Below, piece after piece: positions 9,492 through 18,064 of a stretch of DNA of 64,000 nt. The DNA is taken from contig JALVFE010000020.1 in the NCBI GenBank assembly GCA_027030245.1, positions 28,506-92,505 of the forward strand, written 5' to 3'. Source of the DNA: Melioribacteraceae bacterium (GTDB taxonomy: Bacteria; Bacteroidota; Ignavibacteria; Ignavibacteriales; Melioribacteraceae). The notes below the pieces were generated by a model. It was not told where the DNA came from. It saw nothing but the letters and a program-made list of their open reading frames with translations, and searched no databases. Numbering within the stretch: position 1 is the stretch's first letter; every line of letters starts with the position of its first letter. The position numbers were made by a program, and so were the translations under genes.

Positions 9492-9891
9492 TAGATTTTT
9501 GTATTTTTAGATAAAAATATTAATATTATAAAAAAGAATTTTTAAAGTAAATAATCAAACCACCTTTTTAAGCGAAAAAACAAATTAGTATTTATAAATA
9601 AATCAAAAGTAAAACCGCAAAAAAAATTAACGCTTGTTCCAAATGAAATGTAAAAAAAACTTCAGGCGTAATCGGATTTTTTTTATTTCTTTTGCTCACC
9701 TATCATAAGGAAGTTTTTATGCCGGTCATAATAAAATTTGTTAACAACCATAAAAGAATTAATATTTCAATTGATAATTTAGATATTTAAATATAATTAA
9801 AAATCAAAATCTGTTTTTGTAAATATTATTAGCATCCATAGTTGAGATTATATAATATTGTAATACCCATTTAAGTATTTTTGTTTAATAA
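9492..9891. other. AT-rich intergenic region before the sigma factor
   Basis: About 400 bases, strongly AT rich. It contains a possible 23-codon reading frame at 9719-9790 (ATGCCGGTCATAATAAAATT onward) preceded by AAGGAAG, listed separately. No hairpin terminator for pyrE was found. The junction between the conserved housekeeping block and the accessory island falls here. Confidence 0.4.
9719..9790 (+). CDS. Possible 23-residue peptide
   Basis: A short frame, MPVIIKFVNNHKRINISIDN plus LDI, starts at an ATG seven bases after AAGGAAG, which is a good ribosome-binding site. It has no recognisable domain. It could be a leader peptide for the downstream sigma factor, the remnant of a longer gene, or chance. 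It is listed mainly because of the ribosome site. Confidence 0.2.
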   Translation: MPVIIKFVNNHKRINISIDNLDI

Positions 9892-10647
9892 ATGAAAGCA
9901 GATTACGAAAAAGAAAAAGATTTATATTTGTTATATAATGCCCCCGCTAAATTACTTTCTAAGTATAAGGAATTATTTCTTTCTATAGTTAGAAAGAGAT
10001 TTAATTCTGATTTATATCCCGCTCTTGAACCTGAAGATATTGTCAATAATGTAATTTTGTCTTTACTCGACGGTAAATTCGAGACAGTAAAAAAGAATTT
10101 CAAAGGAAAATCGAAATTATCAACTTACTTATCAAAAATATTTATTAACGAATGTTATAAAGAATATAAAAAGATACACGCATCAAGAATAACGGATATT
10201 AGTTTAACGAAACATAAAGAATTTATTTACAAAAATAGTTTATGGGATTTTAGTTTAGAAGAAGTTTATAATTTTCTAGACGAATACTTACATCAATTCG
10301 GAGAGAAAAGACATAAAATTGAGTTGCTATTGAAAATTGTCTATCACGTAAAATTTGATGAAACGGATATTGAAAATTATAATAAAAACATCGGAAAGGC
10401 AGACCAAAATTTATTCTTCAAGAAACTATCACTAGAAAACGGTTATTTATTAAAGTCTGAGATTTACGAAATAGCAGCGGAATTTTTTAATAAATATGAA
10501 AAGAAACATTCATCCCCCGATGCATTAAGAAAATGGTTGGAATATTATAAAAATCAAATCATTAATAATTTAAGCTCAGTTTACAATTATGAATTTGACG
10601 AGAAAATGTTTGCTTTGTTAATAAGAGCTTATTATAGTAAAAAATAA
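9892..10647 (+). CDS. RNA polymerase sigma-70 family (ECF-like) sigma factor, divergent
   Basis: A 251-residue lysine-rich protein. The N-terminal half looks like sigma region 2: KYKELFLSIVRKRFNSDLYP, then EPEDIVNNVILSLLDGKF, then FKGKSKLSTYLSKIFINECY, which matches the helix order of ECF region 2.1-2.4. The C-terminal half is far more divergent and longer than a usual region 4; a helix-turn-helix is not obvious there. It is followed after 61 bp by a gene with a zinc anti-sigma domain, the expected partner order. I infer that it redirects RNA polymerase to a small local regulon, perhaps including the neighbouring CHAT gene. Base composition is very AT rich. Confidence 0.65.
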   Translation: MKADYEKEKDLYLLYNAPAKLLSKYKELFLSIVRKRFNSDLYPALEPEDIVNNVILSLLDGKFETVKKNFKGKSKLSTYLSKIFINECYKEYKKIHASRITDISLTKHKEFIYKNSLWDFSLEEVYNFLDEYLHQFGEKRHKIELLLKIVYHVKFDETDIENYNKNIGKADQNLFFKKLSLENGYLLKSEIYEIAAEFFNKYEKKHSSPDALRKWLEYYKNQIINNLSSVYNYEFDEKMFALLIRAYYSKK

Positions 10648-10708
10648 TTATGCTTTCTCCATTTAGAAAGGTTTTATTCTCTAATAAAGGAAGGCAAAAG
10701 GAATAAAT

Positions 10709-11401
10709 ATGAAATTTGAATACAATAAAATTGATTTTTTTGATCAAGACGGACATTTGAGTGATGAAGCAATAGCGCTATACGTGGATGGGATGAAATT
10801 AGATCAACTCGAAAAATTACCCATTGAAATTCATAAACATCTAAGTAATTGCGAACAGTGTAATCTAAGCATATTAGAGTTATATAATTTTACGCAAAAT
10901 ATAGACATCGAAACCGGCGAACACCCGTTTTTCTCTGGGATAAGCAAACCGGATAAAAACTTGTATTTCTGGTTAAAAGTTGCTGCTGTTTTTATAGTTG
11001 TTGTCACTATAGGAATTTCCGTTTACTTTTTTTCTCGTAATCACATATCTCAAAATAACTCGCTTGCTTTTGCAGAATTTGCCGAGTTTGAGCAATTAAT
11101 TGAAACAAAATACCGGAACGAAGCGGTAGAAATTATTTCTCCAAAGAATTCGGAAAATTTTGATGGAAAAGTTTTGTTCAAATGGAATCTTCCTTCCGCT
11201 TCAAAAGTTTATTTACAAATTTATGATAACAAAGGTAATATTGTGAAGGGGTTTGAACATATAACGACAAAAGGGCAGCAATATATACTAACCAAAGAGC
11301 TTCCGCCGGGACTTTATTATTGGAAGCTTATTACGGAAGGGGATATGCTCAGCGGAGGCGATGTTTTGTTTGTCGGAAAATTTTATTATAAAAAAGAATA
11401 A
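10709..11401 (+). CDS. Membrane-bound zinc-finger anti-sigma factor
   Basis: Single-pass protein of 230 residues. The N-terminal cytoplasmic part has the zinc anti-sigma signature H-x3-C-x2-C (His44, Cys48, Cys51 in HLSNCEQC), after the helix HLSDEAIALYVDGM. A membrane helix covers about residues 88-108 (FWLKVAAVFIVVVTIGISVY). The extracytoplasmic part (about 110-230) contains an Ig-like beta segment (VLFKWNLPSASKVYLQIYDN, then LPPGLYYWKLITEGD). It should hold the adjacent sigma factor at the membrane until a signal on the outer side releases it. It is convergent with the TPR-CHAT protein, whose stop is 30 bp away. Start ATG at 10709 follows AAGGAAGG. Confidence 0.75.
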   Translation: MKFEYNKIDFFDQDGHLSDEAIALYVDGMKLDQLEKLPIEIHKHLSNCEQCNLSILELYNFTQNIDIETGEHPFFSGISKPDKNLYFWLKVAAVFIVVVTIGISVYFFSRNHISQNNSLAFAEFAEFEQLIETKYRNEAVEIISPKNSENFDGKVLFKWNLPSASKVYLQIYDNKGNIVKGFEHITTKGQQYILTKELPPGLYYWKLITEGDMLSGGDVLFVGKFYYKKE

Positions 11402-11430
11402 AAGTTAGAATAATAATTTTAAGAAAAATA

Positions 11431-14400
11431 TTATATGCCAATCAGAACAAAACCGCTCCAATTACCGGGAAAAGCCGTTTCCTTTTTATTCATTATTTTT
11501 AATTTGGCATTTCTTAAGGCGTTAGAATAATTTTTACCGTTAATGATATTTTTGTAAAACTCTATCATTAAATCTTTAGTAGTTTTATCGGAAATATTCC
11601 ATAAGGAAGTCAGAATATTTCTTGCACCGGAATAAAGGAAACCACGGGTTAAAGCCATCATTCCTTCGCCTTTAATTATTTTCCCGATTCCACTTTTACA
11701 ACTGCTTAAAACTACCAAATCCGCATTTAGGTTTAAGTTATATGTTTCCGCGGAATATAAAATTCCGTCTTCATTATCATCGGAATTGGAAGATTGTGCG
11801 AAGATGAGACCGGATAATTTCGGATTCTTCCCGTTTACAAGCCCGTGTGTTGCAATGTGTACATATTTGTAATTTTTACAATCTGTCTTAAAGTTTTTTT
11901 CATTTGCTTTGTTATTAAAATAACCTATTGCTTTTTTACCTTTTTGTTTGAACAAATTTACAATTGAATTTATTTCCGTTTCGGAATAGGGTAGTTCGTT
12001 AAAAGTTTTTCCGTCTATTGTAACCGAACGGAAATCGTCATTTATTTTGTTCGAATCAATTTCCAATGATTTTACAAAACGGTAATTCCTTTCGGCAATA
12101 AAATTGGAATTGTTTTCAGTTTTGAAAACAGGCGCAAAACCGATAAATCCTTTTCCTTTGCTAACTGATTTAAGATTGTTTACAAATAATTTTGCGGAAT
12201 AATTATAAGATATATCAAAATGCTTTATTAAATAATCCAAACCGGAAAGATCTTTTGTAATGAGATTTGATGAGTTATTCACAAAAGATTCAAATGGAAC
12301 AAAATGTAAAATGCCGTCCGGTATTATTACTATTTTTTCTTTTAATTTTTCTTTTATAGGTTCTATCAATATTTTTTGGAGTTTCGAAGAAGTTTTAAAA
12401 AAGTTTTTCTTATCGTTTTGTTTAAGGGAAAAATAGTAATCCTTACATAATTTTTCAAAGTTATCTGTTTTGGGAAAAGAGCGAACATTAAAATCATTTT
12501 TGGAGATAACAAATATATAAACAGTGCTGTCACCAACAAAATACTCAAGTAATGAAGTATTTTTATCAAGGGAATTTTGCAGTTCGGTAAGCGGAACAAC
12601 ATCGGTTTTGTATTTTAACGAATAATAGCGCGGATAATTCTTTTCCAAATTTGTAATGAATCTATCATATTCTTGTTTTAAATCGAAAAATTTGTTTTCG
12701 AATTCCATGATTTTTGTACTGTCAGTATTCTCTTTTTTTGTTTTCTCCTTTTGAAGTTCCGTTTCATAGTAGGAGAGATCAACTCTTAAATCATATTCTT
12801 TATCTCTCAATTTTTTTGGAATGCCTGAGAAATTTTCCGCAAAAGATTCTTGTAAAGAATTACTTAATACCGCTGCTTTGCTTTTTTCGGAAAATTCGAA
12901 TGCTTTCCTTTTGTAGATTTCTTTGCCGGTTAAGTTATATAACTCCAAAGCAACACTAATAGCGCCTTCAAAAACTTCCCTTGTTTGTTCACCAAGGAAA
13001 AGTTTTGAACCTTCTGATTTATATCCGGTGCGGATTTTATCTATTATTTGTATTGCTAAATCATATGTCGAGAAAGAAGCTTTCTTGTCATTTATCGAGG
13101 TAAAATACTTATCTAGTAAAAAAGCTTTGGCTTTAATAGCTTCTAATAATGAATTACTTGCAACTATAATTTTTGGCTTAGGATTTTCATTATAATCCAT
13201 GCTATGAAAATTAGAAACATTAGAAATTATAGCATTTTGGAATTGGATTAATGCATCAAAATATTTCTTTTGTACTGTGTATAACTCACCTAATAATAAG
13301 TAACTTTTACCAAGATTATAATGCTTATTTCCAAAAATATTTTTATTTATGGATATAGCCTTTCTGAGAAATTTAAATGCCAGATTGTATTTATTCATTT
13401 TTATATAAACTTCACCTAAATTATTATAACAATTTGATATTTTTATATTATTATCTGTAAAGTTCGCTTTAAAAACTTTAAGTGCTTCCTTATATTCATG
13501 TTCTGCTAATAAATAATTTTTTTTTGCAAAATATAAATTTCCAATGTTATTATGAGTTATTGCGATGTCAGGATGATTTTTACGCAGGGTTTGATACTGT
13601 ATATTTAGAGCTTTTTTATAAGCAGCAATTGATTTTTCATTATCTCCAAGGTACTTGAATACAGTTGCAATATTATTATATATTGATGCAGTAGATGGAT
13701 GTTTTTCACCTATAGTTTTTAATGTAATATTTAATGCTTTTTTATAGTATTCTAAAGATTTGAAATAATCACCAATGTCCATGTATAAACTTCCGATATT
13801 TTTATAGCGATCTGCAATTTGTGAAGAAATTTGTGAATCATTTGGGTCTTTCGTTTCCAAAAGGATAGTCAAAGACTTTTTGAAAATATCTAATGCTTTT
13901 ATAAGTTCACCTTTCTCCCTATAAACTAATGCAATATTATTGTAAGTGTGTGAGATACTTTTATGAAGTTTACGATCTTTTGGTGAAATACTCTTTTGCT
14001 TATCAAGTAATCTAAAATAAACTTTTAACGCTTTTTTATATTGACAGTTTCTAAAATAAATATTACCAAGAAGTTGATGACCTCCAAGCACATATTTATG
14101 GCCCTTTCCTAAGTTTCTGTTACCAACTTGTTCAATTTTGATAGCAGTTTCTATTGCATTGTTTAATTGACCATTTAATTCATAGCTTCTTCCAAGCATT
14201 AACATAAATCTTAAGTATTCATCCCAAATATTATTTTTTTTAAAATAAGTACATGCTTTTTTTGCATATACTATAGAACTATCATATTGTCCACCAATAA
14301 AAAATTTCTTAACATTTCGTGAGTAGTGTAAAACTTGAGGCCAATATTTCTCTTTCTGTTTTAATTTTTCTTTTTTCGAAATTGTATCTTGACCTAATAT

Positions 14401-14439
14401 CAAGCCATAAATTAAAAATAAAAAAAGAAAGGTTTTCAT
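11431..14439 (-). CDS. Secreted TPR-repeat protein with C-terminal CHAT (caspase-like) peptidase domain
   Basis: Protein of 1002 residues from the ATG at 14439, which has GGAG nine bases upstream. An in-frame ATG further up at 14496 would place the signal peptide internally. Residues 1-17 (MKTFLFLFLIYGLILGQ) are a signal peptide. About ten tetratricopeptide repeats follow (roughly residues 40-420), several with the ALxIxxxxxGxxHPxxAxxYNN pattern of the TPR_12 type. A coiled segment spans about 500-640, and a CHAT domain occupies about 700-1002. The likely catalytic pair is His865 (YVHIATHGL) and Cys914 (VVLSSCKSGIG), 49 residues apart as in caspase-like folds. CHAT domains are separase/caspase relatives. 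Convergent with the sigma/anti-sigma pair. Confidence 0.85.
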   Translation of the reverse strand: MKTFLFLFLIYGLILGQDTISKKEKLKQKEKYWPQVLHYSRNVKKFFIGGQYDSSIVYAKKACTYFKKNNIWDEYLRFMLMLGRSYELNGQLNNAIETAIKIEQVGNRNLGKGHKYVLGGHQLLGNIYFRNCQYKKALKVYFRLLDKQKSISPKDRKLHKSISHTYNNIALVYREKGELIKALDIFKKSLTILLETKDPNDSQISSQIADRYKNIGSLYMDIGDYFKSLEYYKKALNITLKTIGEKHPSTASIYNNIATVFKYLGDNEKSIAAYKKALNIQYQTLRKNHPDIAITHNNIGNLYFAKKNYLLAEHEYKEALKVFKANFTDNNIKISNCYNNLGEVYIKMNKYNLAFKFLRKAISINKNIFGNKHYNLGKSYLLLGELYTVQKKYFDALIQFQNAIISNVSNFHSMDYNENPKPKIIVASNSLLEAIKAKAFLLDKYFTSINDKKASFSTYDLAIQIIDKIRTGYKSEGSKLFLGEQTREVFEGAISVALELYNLTGKEIYKRKAFEFSEKSKAAVLSNSLQESFAENFSGIPKKLRDKEYDLRVDLSYYETELQKEKTKKENTDSTKIMEFENKFFDLKQEYDRFITNLEKNYPRYYSLKYKTDVVPLTELQNSLDKNTSLLEYFVGDSTVYIFVISKNDFNVRSFPKTDNFEKLCKDYYFSLKQNDKKNFFKTSSKLQKILIEPIKEKLKEKIVIIPDGILHFVPFESFVNNSSNLITKDLSGLDYLIKHFDISYNYSAKLFVNNLKSVSKGKGFIGFAPVFKTENNSNFIAERNYRFVKSLEIDSNKINDDFRSVTIDGKTFNELPYSETEINSIVNLFKQKGKKAIGYFNNKANEKNFKTDCKNYKYVHIATHGLVNGKNPKLSGLIFAQSSNSDDNEDGILYSAETYNLNLNADLVVLSSCKSGIGKIIKGEGMMALTRGFLYSGARNILTSLWNISDKTTKDLMIEFYKNIINGKNYSNALRNAKLKIMNKKETAFPGNWSGFVLIGI

Positions 14440-14538
14440 AATCGATCTCCATGAGATAAACAAAAAGAAATTGTTTAAAGTTAATAGATTATACAAAAGT
14501 TGCCTATAGAATAATGAGAAGACATTTATTGAAAAATC

Positions 14539-14718
14539 CTATCTATCAAATGTATAGACATAATTAAAGAATAATTTGGATGTATAAATTACTAAAGCAG
14601 TTTCTATCTGCTCAATAGCTGGAACGCGTTTTACATCTCGAGATTTATTTCTAGAATAGTTAAGCGAAACAACCAATGCTGCAGCAACAAGAACACATAG
14701 TGTAATTATAATATTCAT
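14539..14718 (-). CDS. Possible small membrane protein (59 residues)
   Basis: A frame from ATG at 14718 encodes MNIIITLCVLVAAALVVSLN, a single membrane helix, then a basic and polar tail that includes RNKSRDVKRVPAIEQIETAL. No clear ribosome-binding site precedes it and no family is recognised. It lies between the CHAT gene and the truncated TPR relative. It may be a genuine small membrane protein or a remnant. Confidence 0.3.
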   Translation of the reverse strand: MNIIITLCVLVAAALVVSLNYSRNKSRDVKRVPAIEQIETALVIYTSKLFFNYVYTFDR

Positions 14719-14794
14719 GTTAGCTATTATAAATATTAATAATATAATTATTAATTTTATAGTTAAAAACGATTAACTTATTTTCCTTAATTTT

Positions 14795-15004
14795 TTATTT
14801 TTTATAAAAATCAGATACATTATTAAAATAATAATTCGAGCTGTCATACTTAGCTTCTTTCCTAAACTTTTCCGCTTTTTGCAAAAATTTGTTTGCTAAA
14901 GTTGTGTCGGCTTTAGTTTTTTCCGTAACATTTTTTACTTGTGATAAGAGACCAGAATTTAATAAAAGGAAAGAGATAAAAAATAAAGTAAAAAGGAATT
15001 TCAT
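14795..15004 (-). pseudogene. Truncated N-terminus of a second secreted TPR protein
   Basis: A 69-residue frame begins with a signal peptide (MKFLFTLFFISFLLLNSGLL) and then one helical hairpin ending KFRKEAKYDSSNYYFNNVSD. This resembles the start of the neighbouring CHAT protein (FIGGQYDSSIVYAKKACTYF). It stops after the first repeat with an ordinary stop codon, and no further TPR or CHAT sequence is seen in any frame of the 14440-14790 DNA. The simplest reading is the surviving 5' end of a duplicated TPR-CHAT gene. A functional short exported peptide is also possible. Confidence 0.45.
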
Positions 15005-15228
15005 TTTATACCTCGGAAAAAATCACATATATATAATCTTATTGTATTAACTATAACATCTACCTTGTTATACCACATTGTTTAGCGCAACATTTCGGAT
15101 TATAAAGCTTATCGGAAGGAAAAATTAGCGCTGCGTTTATTATTACGAAATTCAGGGTATAAAAACTTTTAAAAATTTCTCCAGTTTGGTGAAAAAATTA
15201 CTCTAATAATAAACAAATCTATATTTAA

Positions 15229-16692
15229 ATGAAAATATATCAAAATAAATCGAAAATAAATATTCTATATGGTCTTTTAGAGGAAGCAAATAATATAAGC
15301 TTTGATTTGCCCAGGGAATATTTGGAATGGTTTTTAAAAAAAACGACCGACTTATTTACTGAAGAAGAACTCTTATTTATGAATGTTCAATATTTATTTA
15401 TTGACGATTTCGCCGGGAAATTAATAAAGTTTAATAAAATAAATTATACACCTGCAATTGTTAATAAAAAAAACATCCCCGAAGATTTCTTAATTCAAAG
15501 ACTTCATGGTGTTTTAACATTCTTTTATTCACTAGGGATAAAGGGTTATTTAAGTCACTTAGTCTTTGGGCTGCCTCCCGGGCTCTTAAAAAAGAAATTT
15601 ATACTTGAAACCATATTGATTGATAATAACAAACAGATTAAAAAACCACTGGTATATGACTCTAAACTTAATAAACTTAGATTAAACGTTCCTAATTTAT
15701 ATCATCCTTCTGTTTTTAAAAAATATCTTAGTGATTTAACAGAAAAAATAAAACTTAGTTTTAAATTCTATAAAAACGATTTTATAATTATTGACGGTAC
15801 TAAATTTGATATTCTTGTTAATGAAATTGTAAAAAAAGAACGTACTTTAGAGTTTATATTATTTATAAATAATTTATTTAAAAGAAAAGATGTAACAGAA
15901 TATTTGAATTTTACAAAAAGTTACTTTAAGGAACATCTGAGTAAGTTGATCAAATACGATAATGAAAAGGACCTAAATCTGTTACTGGAAGGAGCATTAC
16001 TCCATTCATTTTTTAAGGGGATAACGTTTTCATATCAAATACCTATTTTAAGTATGCTAAAGGAAGATGAATATTGTGATCTCGGCGCGATTATGCTTAC
16101 TACTAAGCAAAAACTTGATGCCGAAACTTTGCAGATAATTATAATTGCTTTTGAAATGGTAATTAAACAACTTAGAGAATTTAATTTGTATAAGAAAAGC
16201 AAGAATCCCGGAAGAAATGTTTATCTTACGGAATATCTTGATAAAAACTTTATAAACGGATTGGAGAAAACCCATCTTAATATTTTAAGTCTATTACGTA
16301 ACAATTCCTTTAATATTTCACAAACTACTGACACTCTAAATATGAATGGGAACAGATCAATTAGACGTAAAACGGTTGTTAGATATACAAAAGAAATATT
16401 CCTCTATTTCTTAGCTAAAAATAATTTCGATTTGGAGCGTGCAATATTGCAGTTGGCTAATAGTGGAAATAATAAAAAAATTATTGCTAAAAAGTATAAA
16501 GACTATTTTCTGGGGCATAAAGGGATATTAACAATAATTACAAAGGGCAAAAGCAAAGAAAAAGAAATTATTAAAAATTCATTACGAATAAGGTATCGTA
16601 AATACTTTATTAACTTTGAAAAATATGTAAATGAGAACAAAAATACATTATCCGAGTGGAAAGAAATTATTGAGCAATATCTTATAGATTAG
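15229..16692 (+). CDS. Uncharacterised 487-residue protein with possible Fis-like helix-turn-helix repeats
   Basis: No family recognised. The protein is lysine- and asparagine-rich, has no signal peptide or membrane segment, and looks cytoplasmic. In the C-terminal third two segments resemble Fis-type DNA-binding helices: HLNILSLLRNNSFNISQTTD, and FLYFLAKNNFDLERAILQLA about 50 residues later. Both show the hydrophobic-N-x-hydrophobic spacing that Fis helices use. The N-terminal part includes LPREYLEWFLKKTTDLFTEE and a Pro/Gly-rich LVFGLPPGLLKKKF. It is transcribed away from the CHAT side, with about 220 bp of AT-rich leader. A regulator is a guess only. Confidence 0.55.
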   Translation: MKIYQNKSKINILYGLLEEANNISFDLPREYLEWFLKKTTDLFTEEELLFMNVQYLFIDDFAGKLIKFNKINYTPAIVNKKNIPEDFLIQRLHGVLTFFYSLGIKGYLSHLVFGLPPGLLKKKFILETILIDNNKQIKKPLVYDSKLNKLRLNVPNLYHPSVFKKYLSDLTEKIKLSFKFYKNDFIIIDGTKFDILVNEIVKKERTLEFILFINNLFKRKDVTEYLNFTKSYFKEHLSKLIKYDNEKDLNLLLEGALLHSFFKGITFSYQIPILSMLKEDEYCDLGAIMLTTKQKLDAETLQIIIIAFEMVIKQLREFNLYKKSKNPGRNVYLTEYLDKNFINGLEKTHLNILSLLRNNSFNISQTTDTLNMNGNRSIRRKTVVRYTKEIFLYFLAKNNFDLERAILQLANSGNNKKIIAKKYKDYFLGHKGILTIITKGKSKEKEIIKNSLRIRYRKYFINFEKYVNENKNTLSEWKEIIEQYLID

Positions 16693-17215
16693 GTTGTAAA
16701 AGCGAATTGAAGAAAATTTTGGTAGATATTCTTTGTTTTGAGTGAAAGAACAAAAGCCGCGAATGCACGAATCATTAAAAAACAATGATTTTTTTAATAA
16801 TATTTTAAAAATTTTAAGGTAAATACAGATAGTTCATACTTAAATGTGATGTAAGTCACAAAAGACAACACGTCCGCTGAGTAAATTTACACAGTTTACT
16901 TTAAAAAATGCCTCCGACTCCCTATATTGCCAAACAGTCATCTACAGCTAAATTAAAGCAATAATACAAAAAAAATGTATACATCAGTTTCTCCAATTTA
17001 ATGAATTAAACAATCTAATAGTAAAGTAGTCCTTAAATAGCGCTATGGTTGGTTTTAGAAAAATGCCGTTTGGACATTTGTTATCGTGAAATACTCTAAA
17101 ACAGGTATTTTATAAAATAATTAAATGTTAAATATTCCGAAAAATAATAGTGAATAAAAAAGGGACTAACATACGGAAAAAGTAGGAATTTATTAAAAAC
17201 AAAAGGAGAATTGTA
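16693..17215. other. AT-rich intergenic region before the lipoprotein
   Basis: About 520 bases without a supported gene. At 16756-16772 lies GCCGCGAATGCACGAAT, the inverse of a short element that recurs near 27177 and 27775. A good AAAAGGAGAATTGT ribosome site at the right end serves the gene at 17216. Confidence 0.5.
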
Positions 17216-18064
17216 ATGGGAAAAAAATCATTTACACGAAAGTCATTTTATTATGGAATAATGATATTCTTATCAATTTTAATTGTGTCATGTGGAACGG
17301 TTAAAGAAGTTTCTTATCAGAAAGAAACTTATTTTGATTTGGGAGATAAAACCCAAAGTAAACAATCTAAAGGAGGAATCTCAATTATACTAAAACCGGT
17401 CGGGACCAATTTATATAAAAAATCTTACTATAAACAACAAGTTCCGGTTATTTATAAGCCATTCCTTCAAGATGAAGGCCAATATAATGTAGAAGTAGTT
17501 TTCGATTATTTCAGAGGACTTACGCCATTTGAAGTTACTATTATTAACAATACAGAACACATTCTACGAATGGGAGATTCACGAATTGCTTTTATTGACC
17601 CAAGTAGCGACGAACCTTTAATGGCATTAGACAAAAGTACTATTATTGATGATTTAGAAGGGACTTTACCAGCGTATAACTATCATATCAAATTAATTAA
17701 AGAAAAATATCCTAGAACACCAATAACCCTTATAGAGACTGGAGTTGCGAAAGCTCTCTATAAAATTACAAAAAGATTAAAACTTGTAAATGCTTTTAAT
17801 AGAGAGGTATTGCCGCATATGAAATATACAGGTCTGGTTGTGTTTCCTGTGGATCCCGAAACAGCTGAAGACGGAAAAGTTTCTTTTATAGATTTGGTTT
17901 CAAAAGTTAATGAAGCTGGCGTTCCGGTTGAAAAAGTTCGTTTTGATTATAGAGTAAAAACCCAAAACAGATTTTATAAATATGACCCCGAAACAGATGT
18001 CGATTGGGTTGAAATAGATGAAGAAGAATATAATATGGGTAAGATGGGTAAAAAAAAACAATAA
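17216..18064 (+). CDS. Lipoprotein domain of a probable lipoprotein-barrel fusion
   Basis: Frame of 282 residues with an N-terminal signal ending in a lipobox (ILIVSCG, Cys at about residue 26), so it is an envelope lipoprotein. The mature part is mostly beta with an EVVFDYFRGLTPFEVTIINN segment; no family is recognised. The stop TAA at 18062-18064 comes just after a run of nine A residues (18050-18058). In the -1 frame the reading continues with no start codon into a Ser/Lys/Asn linker and then a beta-barrel. One extra A, or a -1 slip on the tract, would make a single protein of about 470 residues. AAAGGAG precedes the start. Confidence 0.7.
   Translation: MGKKSFTRKSFYYGIMIFLSILIVSCGTVKEVSYQKETYFDLGDKTQSKQSKGGISIILKPVGTNLYKKSYYKQQVPVIYKPFLQDEGQYNVEVVFDYFRGLTPFEVTIINNTEHILRMGDSRIAFIDPSSDEPLMALDKSTIIDDLEGTLPAYNYHIKLIKEKYPRTPITLIETGVAKALYKITKRLKLVNAFNREVLPHMKYTGLVVFPVDPETAEDGKVSFIDLVSKVNEAGVPVEKVRFDYRVKTQNRFYKYDPETDVDWVEIDEEEYNMGKMGKKKQ

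Noticed and set aside
9892..15004. Type III-E CRISPR (gRAMP/Craspase) locus because of TPR-CHAT plus sigma factor
   Set aside because: No gRAMP, no Csx30-like or Csx31-like protein and no CRISPR repeats are present, and the CHAT protein has a signal peptide, so it is not the cytoplasmic Csx29 type.
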